DNA of 19,731 nt from SIG565 sp045647785 (lineage in GTDB: Bacteria; Bacillota; Clostridia; Oscillospirales; Acutalibacteraceae). Shown in pieces: positions 1 to 5,495 of this stretch. A program made the position numbers and the translations under genes. The stretch is taken from assembly GCA_045647785.1 (NCBI GenBank), contig JAZRMU010000078.1, positions 1 through 19,731 of the forward strand. Direction: 5' to 3'. Every line of letters starts with the position of its first letter. Positions within the stretch are counted from its first letter, which is position 1. The notes beneath the pieces are model-generated. The model made no database searches. It was not told the origin of the DNA and saw only the letters and a program-made list of their open reading frames with translations.

Positions 1-246
1 GGTATATTTTCCCTTTTTGCCGCCGATAGTATGTTTATGTATTCTGAAACTATTCAAAAAATTATAGACCTTATGATTACTATTGGCATAGCTTTACCTT
101 TTGTTTCTGTGTTAGGTATAGTTCTTTCAGTTATTTTTCGCAAAAAAGGAAAACGAATTTTAAGCTTCATAATTCAATTTATTCCTTTATTGCTCTTTGC
201 TATTATGGTTGTTACATTTGAATTGGTAAGCAATATTCAGTTATAA
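1..246 (+). CDS. Small membrane protein, possibly truncated by the window edge
   Basis: The frame is open to the left edge, so the true start may be outside. The first ATG is at 31, with no clear ribosome binding site before it and another ATG at 37. The 71 residues from base 31 hold two hydrophobic helices, at about 14-36 and 45-66. A Lys/Arg-rich turn (FRKKGKR) separates them, giving a helical-hairpin membrane protein. I do not recognise the family. It lies 40 bp before another two-helix protein on the same strand, so the two are probably cotranscribed. Small tandem membrane proteins on mobile elements are often immunity or exclusion factors, but nothing in this sequence shows that role. 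Confidence 0.45.
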   Translation, partial: GIFSLFAADSMFMYSETIQKIIDLMITIGIALPFVSVLGIVLSVIFRKKGKRILSFIIQFIPLLLFAIMVVTFELVSNIQL

Positions 247-286
247 CCAAGTAATAATTTCCAATTTGACAAATGAAGGTGATTAT

Positions 287-562
287 ATGAAAAAAATTGC
301 AAGGTGTATTTTGGGTTCGTTGTGCGTGATATCTTTATTTTTTACACTAACAGCACCTATTATAAGTAGCTATATGCAAGGTTATTATAAAGGATTAATT
401 AGCACTTCACCTGAAAACACGCAAGCATTATTAGAAAAAAAGCAAACTTGGGTAACAATTGGTGAAACTGAGTTTTTTGCAATTTTGTTTTTGATTATTC
501 TTTTTTCTTTTCTTATTACGGAATTAATTGTATGGATTAGAAAATCAGCAAATCGCAATTAA
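287..562 (+). CDS. Small two-helix membrane protein of unknown function
   Basis: The start is the ATG at 287 (MKKIARCIL), preceded by AAGGTGA at a suitable distance; a TTG 21 bases earlier is less likely. The product has 91 residues. An N-terminal signal/anchor helix lies at about 6-27. A soluble stretch of about 35 residues (SYMQGYYKG...KKQTWVTIGETE) follows, then a C-terminal membrane helix at about 62-82 and a basic tail (RKSANRN). This suggests one extracytoplasmic loop. It follows the previous small membrane gene by 40 bp and is ended by a strong hairpin. The family is not recognised; a bacteriocin-immunity or superinfection-exclusion role is possible but unsupported. Confidence 0.55.
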   Translation: MKKIARCILGSLCVISLFFTLTAPIISSYMQGYYKGLISTSPENTQALLEKKQTWVTIGETEFFAILFLIILFSFLITELIVWIRKSANRN

Positions 563-598
563 ATTCCAATTTGTCGTTCACTTTTAATGCATATACGA

Positions 599-632
599 AC
601 ACCTTATGACTGCGGTCATAGGGTGTTTTTTT
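599..632 (+). terminator. Rho-independent terminator after the small membrane genes
   Basis: A 12-bp stem (ACACCTTATGAC at 599-610 with GTCATAGGGTGT at 615-626, one G-U pair) closes a TGCG loop. Six T residues follow. It separates the small membrane genes from the recombinase leader. Confidence 0.85.
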
Positions 633-659
633 ACCTTTTCTTGATTTTTATTTAAAACA

Positions 660-689
660 TTGTCATGCTATATTTGTATTCAATAATAC
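660..689 (+). promoter_or_regulatory. Candidate promoter for the recombinase leader transcript
   Basis: TTGTCA (660-665) and TAATAC (684-689) are separated by 18 bp, a fair match to a vegetative promoter. It sits just after the terminator at 599-632. It would produce a leader of more than 400 bases before the recombinase. Confidence 0.35.
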
Positions 690-715
690 AACGAAGGAGC
701 AATATTAGAGAAAAA

Positions 716-817
716 ATGAAGGAGGAATATTTTATATCTTTGAAAATCACACACAAGAAAACACACACATTAAAACCCAACAAGTCGTGTGTTGTGTGCC
801 ACCGTCTAACTGTATAA
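716..817 (+). CDS. Possible 33-residue leader peptide with a CVVCH motif
   Basis: An ATG at 716 opens a 33-codon frame that ends at the TAA at 815-817. AAGGAG lies 16 bases before the ATG, which is a long spacing. A TTG at 740 behind GGAGG (721-725) would give a 25-residue version. The product is basic and Thr/His-rich and ends in KSCVVCHRLTV. The codons for the THKKTHT part come from a CA-rich tract that can pair with the later GTGTGTT. A translated leader that controls folding of the downstream RNA is conceivable. It could equally be a chance frame. Confidence 0.3.
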   Translation: MKEEYFISLKITHKKTHTLKPNKSCVVCHRLTV

Positions 818-1124
818 GAAACTCAAAGGCACACCCCCGCGACGTTCAATCTTAAAATCGTTGTATCGGGCGATTTTGGTTGAACACCACAACCGACACG
901 ATAAGGTCGGTTTATCGGCGATAGTTTTTATCGCTGTTTTGGGATAACGGAGCGACGGCACCGTTATCTTTCATCTGAACAAATACGATACATATATTAT
1001 TTTTAGGGTGTCGGTCAATGGGTCGGCACCTTAAAAATTACATAAATTATGTCGCCATTAACGGCGCGACGTTTACAGTCGCGACGACAATGGCGACAAA
1101 TATCACGAAAGGAGCGACAAAACA

Positions 1125-2012
1125 ATGTCAAAATCACTATTCTATCAATTTAACTCTGCTTTGGATATGTGCTTCCGTTTGCACTTTGACAAGCATAGCG
1201 ATAAGAAAAATCACGAAACGGATAACAGTCATATTATTAAATCACTATCTGCTAAAAGTAATTTAAAAGACTTTGCACACGATTTCGCCGCCTTTATCAA
1301 AAGCGAATACGGGGTCAAGCAAGTAAAGGAAATCACCCCCGATATGTGTCAATCTTACATTGAGCGAAAGTCAGCCGAAAATTGCTCGTTGAAAACGATT
1401 AAGACCTATCAAAGCAATCTTCTCAAACTACAAAAATGTGCTTCGAGAGCATTCCACATTCCAAAGCTTGATTTCTCTGTATCGGTTGACGAAAGCAAGA
1501 TTGAGAAAACTGAAACAATAAAAGAATACTCTTTTACCCGTGCAGAAATGGAAAAGATACTTGCTGCACCTCGTTCTTGTGATAGTCTTACTGCCTTAAA
1601 ATTCGCATATCAAACGGGTGTTAGGGTAAACAGTCTTGAACGGCTTGAAGTCCGCCATATAGACTTTAAGAACGGCATCACAATTCACAAAGACAAGGGG
1701 AACAGAACGAGAGTGTTGCCTATGAGCGAAGAAACGGCAAATCTGCTCCGTGAACAAATCAAAGGCAAGAACCCACAAGACAAGGTTTTCGGTGTCAAGA
1801 AAGGGTCTGTCAATCGTTATCTTCGCCGCCGTTGTGAAAAATTGAATATTTGCACTCCTAATGGCGATGTAAAATCGGGTGTGCATGGAATTAGAAAATT
1901 ATGGGCCGAGCAATTTGCCGAGAAAAACGGGGTCGCAAAAACAATAGTCGCACTCGGCCACGGCGAAGATAGAAAAGACCTTGAAGATACATATTTGCAT
2001 AGCAAAAAATAA
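1125..2012 (+). CDS. Tyrosine recombinase / integrase
   Basis: This 295-residue site-specific recombinase would integrate and excise the element by strand exchange through a 3'-phosphotyrosine. An N-terminal SAM-like core-binding domain spans about 45-115, and a catalytic domain about 135-295. The catalytic set is visible: Arg167 (TGVRVNSLERL), Lys in the beta-hairpin (KDKGNRTR, about 189-191), His254 and Arg257 (HGIRK), His279 (LGHG) and Tyr290 (DTYLHSKK). The protein therefore looks intact. The ATG at 1125 follows AAAGGAG (1108-1114) at 10 bases. The gene is compact for the family, and no excisionase-like gene was recognised nearby. It lies about 790 bp from the proposed right junction, reads towards the interrupted cotJC on the same strand, and is preceded by a highly structured leader that probably regulates it. 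Confidence 0.9.
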   Translation: MSKSLFYQFNSALDMCFRLHFDKHSDKKNHETDNSHIIKSLSAKSNLKDFAHDFAAFIKSEYGVKQVKEITPDMCQSYIERKSAENCSLKTIKTYQSNLLKLQKCASRAFHIPKLDFSVSVDESKIEKTETIKEYSFTRAEMEKILAAPRSCDSLTALKFAYQTGVRVNSLERLEVRHIDFKNGITIHKDKGNRTRVLPMSEETANLLREQIKGKNPQDKVFGVKKGSVNRYLRRRCEKLNICTPNGDVKSGVHGIRKLWAEQFAEKNGVAKTIVALGHGEDRKDLEDTYLHSKK

Positions 2013-2377
2013 TTTTAAAAAATTATAAAAAAGGGGTCAAAAATACTTGCAATTTAATTTTTTATAAGTTATATAGTTATATATACTTAACTTTTAGGTA
2101 TTATAGGTATATAACTTTTTTAGGTTATATAGATATTAACTTACTATAAGTTATTAGGTAAATCACTTAATAATAAGGTATATAGGTAAATCTCTTAAAC
2201 AAGGGTAAATAGGTGGATTACTTTGAAAAAGGTTTTAGTTATAACCCTTATTAAAGGTGTTTGTGTAGATATATAACTTAACGGGTTGAGAAGTTAAATA
2301 CCTTACAACAGATAATGAACATACTCCTTTTAGATTAAAAAAGTTTAAGTAAATAACTTAAAGGAGTGTTAGTATTT
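2013..2377. other. 365-bp AT-rich intergenic region holding the iteron-like array
   Basis: No coding frame was found. The base composition is far more AT-rich than the flanks. A possible promoter at 2047-2075 (TTGCAA, 17 bp, TATATA) reads rightwards towards the SSB-like gene. The array described separately at 2074-2361 fills nearly all the rest. Such an AT-rich, iterated block would suit DNA melting and cooperative protein binding. Confidence 0.6.
2074..2361 (+). repeat. Iteron-like direct repeats, consensus TAGGTAAATNACTTAA, about 27-bp period
   Basis: Nine copies can be read on the plus strand, starting at about 2074, 2104, 2130, 2155, 2183, 2210, 2236, 2266 and 2291; a further good one is at 2346. 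The best are TAGGTAAATCACTTAA (2155), TAGGTAAATCTCTTAA (2183), TAGATATATAACTTAA (2266) and TAAGTAAATAACTTAA (2346); others are degenerate. Starts are 25-30 bp apart. The 55-bp step between 2291 and 2346 equals two periods, with only a very weak copy at the missing position near 2316. The last copy overlaps the ribosome binding site of the SSB-like gene. Regular spacing between tolerant copies suggests an array of protein-binding sites (iterons, a centromere-like site, or recombinase arm sites). Confidence 0.7.
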
Positions 2378-2728
2378 ATGCTTTCACAAAAATTAAACAA
2401 CATTTATGAAAATTATTTTTTAGGTGGTTATATTTCAAACTTGATTGATAACCCCGACAAACCCTATCTTTCTATTGCTATGAAATCATACGATAGAGAA
2501 AAAAGCAAAACTGTCTTTATTATGATTTTTAGAATGTCGGGATATGGCGATAGCAAATATCCAAACCCGACGGCACAAATCGTCAAAGATGCTTTTGAAA
2601 AACATATCCCCATTTCCTGCGTCTATTACGATGACGGCAAGGGTGGAAACAAAATGTCTTGCTGCTATGCGAACTTCTCGGCAGATAAATATGCCGAAGT
2701 TACCAACGACGGCGAAATGCCATTTTAA
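2378..2728 (+). CDS. Small SSB-like (OB-fold) protein of the mobile element
   Basis: The start is the ATG at 2378 (MLSQKLNNIYENYF), with AAAGGAG at 2360-2366; an upstream GTG at 2366 overlaps that site. The product has 116 residues. The order of predicted strands and helix suits a single-stranded-DNA-binding OB fold: GGYISNLIDNP, then YLSIAMKSYDREK, then KTVFIMIFRM, a helix TAQIVKDAFEKH, then PISCVYYDDGKGGNKMSC and CYANFSADKYAEV. The C terminus, NDGEMPF, resembles the acidic DDDIPF tip by which bacterial SSBs recruit partner proteins. Identity with SSB in the core is low, so this is structural inference. It sits between the iteron-like array and a terminator, which fits a replication or transfer role for the element. 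Confidence 0.5.
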   Translation: MLSQKLNNIYENYFLGGYISNLIDNPDKPYLSIAMKSYDREKSKTVFIMIFRMSGYGDSKYPNPTAQIVKDAFEKHIPISCVYYDDGKGGNKMSCCYANFSADKYAEVTNDGEMPF

Positions 2729-2740
2729 TACTAATCAAAG

Positions 2741-2768
2741 AAAGACTGTGCAATCTCGCACAGTCTTT
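2741..2768 (+). terminator. Terminator after the SSB-like gene
   Basis: A perfect 11-bp stem, AAAGACTGTGC (2741-2751) with GCACAGTCTTT (2758-2768), closes an AATCTC loop; a T-rich tail follows. It ends transcription about 35 bp before the proposed junction with cotJC. Read-through from the element into the cotJC fragment should therefore be limited. Confidence 0.85.
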
Positions 2769-2802
2769 TATTATTTTACTATATGCACAATAAAAATCTT
2801 AT

Positions 2803-3231
2803 TTAGGTACAGAGGAATTAGCTCATATGGAAATGGTTGGAGCTATGGTACAGCAGTTAACGCGCAAAATGACGCCGGAGGAAATAATTGCCTCGGGCTT
2901 CGACACCTATTTTGTAGACCATACTGCAGGTGTTTATCCGATAGCCGCTTCAGGCGTGCCCTTTACAGCGGCTTATATCGGCGTTAAGGGCGATGTTATA
3001 ACCGACCTACACGAGGACCTTGGAGCAGAGCAAAAGGCTCGCACAACCTATGATAACCTTTTGCGCTTAATAGATGATCCCGATATTCGCGACCCACTGA
3101 AATTCCTGCGCCAGCGCGAGATTGTACACTATCAGCGCTTCGGTGAGGGATTGCGCCTTGCAACCGACCGATTAAACAGCAAAAACTTTTATGCCTGCAA
3201 TCCGTCCTTTGACAGAAATTGCGGGAAATAG
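2803..3231 (+). pseudogene. cotJC: 3' part of cotJC, spore-coat manganese-catalase family protein, interrupted by the element
   Basis: CotJC proteins (about 190 residues) are di-manganese catalase-family components of the inner spore coat. Here the homology begins abruptly with LGTEELAHMEMVGAMVQQLTR at the Leu codon at 2803 and runs to the normal C terminus; a stop lies 10 bases upstream. About the first 60 residues are missing. The retained part has the second Glu ligand and first His ligand (EELAH), the GVPFTAAYI segment, the third Glu region (AEQKARTTYD) and the last His ligand (REIVHYQRF). The first Glu ligand, in the missing N-terminal helix, is absent. An ATG at 2827 could start a 134-residue fragment but has no ribosome binding site. 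The gene is either dead, or whole only after excision of the element. Confidence 0.8.
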
Positions 3232-3244
3232 CAATATTTTGCAG

Positions 3245-3262
3245 GGGACGGCGCCTCGTCCC
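3245..3262. repeat. Short GC-rich inverted repeat in the intergenic gap
   Basis: GGGACG, GCGCCT, CGTCCC forms a 6-bp stem in an otherwise AT-rich gap, just before the bidirectional terminator. It resembles short palindromic intergenic repeats scattered in some Clostridia genomes. With one copy here this cannot be shown. Confidence 0.3.
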
Positions 3263-3267
3263 GTAAA

Positions 3268-3295
3268 AAAAGCAGATGGTTTACCATCTGCTTTT
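3268..3295. terminator. Bidirectional terminator between cotJC and the Gx-transporter gene
   Basis: A perfect 12-bp stem, AAAAGCAGATGG (3268-3279) with CCATCTGCTTTT (3284-3295), closes a TTTA loop between two convergent genes. A/T runs on both sides let it work in both directions. Its right arm abuts the stop codon of the minus-strand gene. Confidence 0.85.
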
Positions 3296-3793
3296 CTATA
3301 TATTTTTAATTTTCTTAATAAGCAGTGTAGATGTCAGCCCTACTGCAAGTCCTGTTACGATACCGCTAATCGCCAGAACGGGCAGATAAAGAAAAATCTC
3401 TTTAGTATTCATCATAGCCGCCGCAACCGCAACCTGTGCTAAATTATGGCAGATAGCCCCCGTTACGCTGATAGCCGCTGCAGAAAACAGTCTTAATTTT
3501 TTGATTGCCCACATAACTGTAAGACTTAATACCGCGCCCGCAATGCTATAGGCGAAAGAAATAGCGCTGCCGAAAAGGAGGGAAGCGAGTATTATTCTAA
3601 CTGTTGAAATCAGAGCGGCATCCTTGAACGATAAACGGTATAGTGCGAACAGTATTATAACATTCGGCAGCCCTATTTTGATGCCCGGCGCAAAGGAATA
3701 TAAAGGCGGTAAAAGTGTTTCGAGAAAAGATAATATTAATGCCAGAGCAGCGAGCAGTCCTATTAATGTTATTTTTTTGGCGTTTGTTTTCAT
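3296..3793 (-). CDS. Gx transporter family membrane protein (heptaprenyl diphosphate synthase component I-like)
   Basis: The product is 165 residues with about five membrane helices, rich in Ala, Leu and Ile, including LLAALALILSFLETLLPPLY and a glycine-containing KIGLPNVIILFALY segment typical of the Hpre_diP_synt_I/Gx family. Despite the name, these proteins look like small-substrate transporters or S-components. In Listeria-type extracellular electron transfer loci a related gene (eetB) accompanies a NusG-II protein (eetA), flavin transferases and quinone genes. The start is the ATG at 3793, preceded by GGAG at 7 bases. An upstream TTG at 3808 would lie inside the ribosome binding site. 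The gene starts 5 bases after the stop of the NusG-II gene, so the two are almost certainly cotranscribed and cooperate. Confidence 0.75.
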   Translation of the reverse strand: MKTNAKKITLIGLLAALALILSFLETLLPPLYSFAPGIKIGLPNVIILFALYRLSFKDAALISTVRIILASLLFGSAISFAYSIAGAVLSLTVMWAIKKLRLFSAAAISVTGAICHNLAQVAVAAAMMNTKEIFLYLPVLAISGIVTGLAVGLTSTLLIKKIKNI

Positions 3794-3797
3794 AGAC

Positions 3798-4130
3798 CTA
3801 CTCCACAATTTTAATTACAAGCTTATGCGGCAGGCATGCTATAGTTTCACCGATGTTTTGAATAGGGTCAGAATGAACGCATACCTGATTTTTACAGTCG
3901 GCACTATCGATTCTAGCAGTGCCATCCTTGATTACAAGGCGATTAACGCCAAGGAGTGATATATCGGTTTCGATATCCTCGGCAAGTGAATATCGTGCGA
4001 TTTCCTTGCCGTCGGCTATAACTGCGGCGTATTTTCCATAGGTATTTGGATGCAGCACAAAAAAGCCGAAAAGTGCAGCGGCTAAAAGGATGGATAAAAG
4101 TATAATATCGTTTTTAAGCTTTTTAATCAT
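3798..4130 (-). CDS. NusG domain II-containing membrane-anchored protein
   Basis: The product is 110 residues. A single N-terminal membrane helix (about 8-27, LLSILLAAALFGFFVL) is followed by an extracytoplasmic NusG_II-type beta domain. The family signature is clear: DSADCKNQVCVHSDPI, then IGETIACLPHKLVIKI, with three conserved cysteines. This is not the transcription factor NusG; only the fold is shared. The family pairs with Gx transporters and FMN/redox genes, including eetA in Listeria. The ATG at 4130 lies 7 bases after AGGTG; a GTG at 4139 overlaps that site. The downstream Gx gene follows by 4 bases. The substrate of the pair is unknown, and no flavin transferase or quinone gene is in this window. 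Confidence 0.75.
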   Translation of the reverse strand: MIKKLKNDIILLSILLAAALFGFFVLHPNTYGKYAAVIADGKEIARYSLAEDIETDISLLGVNRLVIKDGTARIDSADCKNQVCVHSDPIQNIGETIACLPHKLVIKIVE

Positions 4131-4150
4131 TTTATACACCTATATTAAAG

Positions 4151-4185
4151 AAGGTCAGTCAACACCTATGTATTAGACCGACCTT
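4151..4185 (-). terminator. Terminator-like hairpin between the LCP gene and the NusG-II gene
   Basis: On the minus strand AAGGTCGGTC pairs with GACTGACCTT through one G-U pair, closing a 15-base loop, then CTTTAATA follows. It lies just after the LCP stop codon. The T-run is weak, so some read-through into the NusG-II gene is likely. Confidence 0.5.
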
Positions 4186-4194
4186 TTATAATCA

Positions 4195-5475
4195 TTATTC
4201 TGCTAAAACAGCTTCAAGTGCCTGCTTTGCAGTTGCTATACTTTCTTTGTTGGGTATCTTTACAGATAAAGGCTGGCTTCCGCCTGAATAGGTAGGACGC
4301 ATAGTGCCTGTACCCTCAACATAGGTAGTTTGAATATCCCAAGAAGCCATATCATTTTGCTGCATACGAACAAGTGCTTTAATATCGCTGCCGCTGATAT
4401 TAGTTTTCATATTGGAGGTTATAGCCTTCAATACATCATTGAGCTTTGCGGGATTGAGAATAGAGGGGGAGATGAGCTTATTAAAAATAGCTTTGATAAT
4501 AACCTGCTGGTGAATACCGCGCTGAATATCACCCTTTTGGAAGCTCTTGCGCTCGCGGGCAAAGGCTAAAGCCTGGTCGCCCTTAAGGAAGTTTTCGCCA
4601 ACCTTAAAGTTGTAAAACTTTCCGGAAAGCGAGGCATCGCTTGTGAACTTGAATTCGGAATTCACTGTGATTCCACCAAGAGCATCAACAATATCAACAA
4701 CCGATTTAAAGTTAACCTTAACGCAATAATCGGCCTTGATGTCAAAAATTGCTTCAACCGTTTTAATGGAGCAGTCAATGCCATGTGAGCCGGCGTGGGT
4801 AAGCTTATCCAGCTTATCGGGGTCTCCCCAAAGACCTACATAGTAGTCGCGGGGGATATTAACCATAAGCACCTTTTTAGTTTTTGGGTTAATGGCAACC
4901 ATCATATTAACATCGGATAGACCTTTATCCTTAATGGTGCTTACATCGCGGGCATCAATGCCGGAAAGGTAAACCACAAAGGGGTGGCTTGTAATGTTGA
5001 TTTCGGGATTGCTTGGAGGAATGACGCCGCCATCATCGGTTCCGCCAAAATCGCCAAGCGCATTGTTAACAGTACCCAGCATTATGCTGCCATAAATAGC
5101 GGTAACCGAGATTATAACGCTTAAAACTATGCTTAAAACCTTAAGTACTACCTTGCGTGTTTTAGTTTCAATAAGTAGAATGTGTAGCGCCGAAACAAAA
5201 ATAATCAGTGCTGCAAGCGCGATTAAGAATTTAAGAGAAATAAGGTGTAAAAATGCAACATAGGTAAAGCCTGCCAGCATAATCAGAAGCTGAACAGCGC
5301 AAATTATGCGGGTTGCGGGCAGAAGCTTGACATTTGCGCTGTTGCTGCGAATATCAATACTGCTGTTTTTGGCTTTGCTGTTAGTTGTTTTGCTTTTTGC
5401 AGAGGTTCTGACACTAGCTGACCTTGTGGCAGGTCTGGCTGTGCGTGTGGACTTGCTGTGTTTTCCTTGCTTCAA
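4195..5475 (-). CDS. LytR-CpsA-Psr (LCP) family glycopolymer ligase
   Basis: LCP proteins transfer lipid-linked glycopolymers (teichoic acid, capsule) to peptidoglycan on the outer face of the membrane. The 426-residue product has a Lys/Ser/Thr-rich cytoplasmic tail (1-50) and three hydrophobic helices (about 55-78, 82-101, 112-134). A short acidic/proline linker leads to an LCP domain from about 165. Family motifs are present: YLSGIDARD (Asp174, Arg176), NIPRDYYV (Arg209, Asp210), DKLTHAG, DALGGI and AFARERKSFQKGDIQRGIHQQ (Arg307, Arg309, Arg319, Gln323). The start is TTG at 5475 with GAAGG at 8 bases. It follows the CapD-type dehydratase by 20 bp, which suggests that the pair makes and attaches one surface polysaccharide. 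Confidence 0.9.
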   Translation of the reverse strand: MKQGKHSKSTRTARPATRSASVRTSAKSKTTNSKAKNSSIDIRSNSANVKLLPATRIICAVQLLIMLAGFTYVAFLHLISLKFLIALAALIIFVSALHILLIETKTRKVVLKVLSIVLSVIISVTAIYGSIMLGTVNNALGDFGGTDDGGVIPPSNPEINITSHPFVVYLSGIDARDVSTIKDKGLSDVNMMVAINPKTKKVLMVNIPRDYYVGLWGDPDKLDKLTHAGSHGIDCSIKTVEAIFDIKADYCVKVNFKSVVDIVDALGGITVNSEFKFTSDASLSGKFYNFKVGENFLKGDQALAFARERKSFQKGDIQRGIHQQVIIKAIFNKLISPSILNPAKLNDVLKAITSNMKTNISGSDIKALVRMQQNDMASWDIQTTYVEGTGTMRPTYSGGSQPLSVKIPNKESIATAKQALEAVLAE

Positions 5476-5495
5476 AACTATAACCTTCTTTAGAA

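Larger units (their letters stand above)
633..1124 (+). other. 492-bp non-coding leader with a dense set of stem-loops, upstream of the recombinase
   Basis: Apart from the possible leader peptide this stretch has no gene. From 844 on it is almost continuous inverted repeats. GTTCAA/TTGAAC (844-849, 880-885) encloses AAAATCG/CGATTTT (854-860, 871-877). AACCGAC/GTCGGTT pairs 891-897 with 906-912, and its alternative CGATAA/TTATCG pairs 899-904 with 912-917. GCGATA/TATCGC pairs 918-923 with 929-934. GATAACGG/CCGTTATC pairs 943-950 with 961-968. A 9-bp stem with two G-U pairs joins 1005-1013 to 1024-1032. GTCGCCATT/AATGGCGAC (1051-1059, 1089-1097) encloses CGCGAC/GTCGCG (1065-1070, 1078-1083). 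The word GCGAC recurs throughout. Possible roles are an attenuator or riboregulator of the recombinase, a single-strand origin or transfer site, or a recombinase accessory site. Confidence 0.6.
1..2805 (+). mobile_element. Right end of an integrative element inserted in cotJC (left end outside window)
   Basis: The stretch carries a tyrosine recombinase, a small SSB-like protein, an iteron-like array and a structured leader. It ends where a CotJC reading frame begins in mid-protein. The right junction is placed near 2800-2808: an in-frame stop lies at 2791-2793, and CotJC homology starts at the Gly codon at 2806. No second copy of the junction sequence (ttaggtacagaggaatta) was found in the window, so the left attachment site and the 5' half of cotJC should lie upstream of base 1. 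Whether the two small membrane genes at the left belong to the element is inference. No relaxase, capsid or conjugation gene is visible here, so the class of element (ICE, mobilisable island, prophage or satellite) cannot be stated. Confidence 0.55.

Noticed and set aside
991..999. CATATATTA as a SigK/SigE promoter for the recombinase
   Set aside because: The -10 match is reasonable, but no fitting -35 is found at the expected distance, and such words are common in AT-rich DNA. Kept only as a hint in the cotJC finding.
1018..1266. 82-residue plus-strand frame before and across the integrase start
   Set aside because: It runs through the structured leader and overlaps the recombinase in another frame. 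Its own start lies in a stem-loop and has no ribosome binding site.
2074..2361. Could the periodic array be a CRISPR?
   Set aside because: The repeats are only 16 bases and degenerate, the gaps are 9-14 bases of AT-rich sequence, and there are no cas genes.
2544..2987. 147-residue frame crossing the terminator and the cotJC junction
   Set aside because: It overlaps the SSB-like gene and the CotJC frame, crosses a strong terminator, and its residue composition does not look like a real protein.
3798..4130. Transcription elongation factor NusG
   Set aside because: Only the NusG_II-like domain is present, behind a membrane helix, and no KOW or NGN domain is seen.
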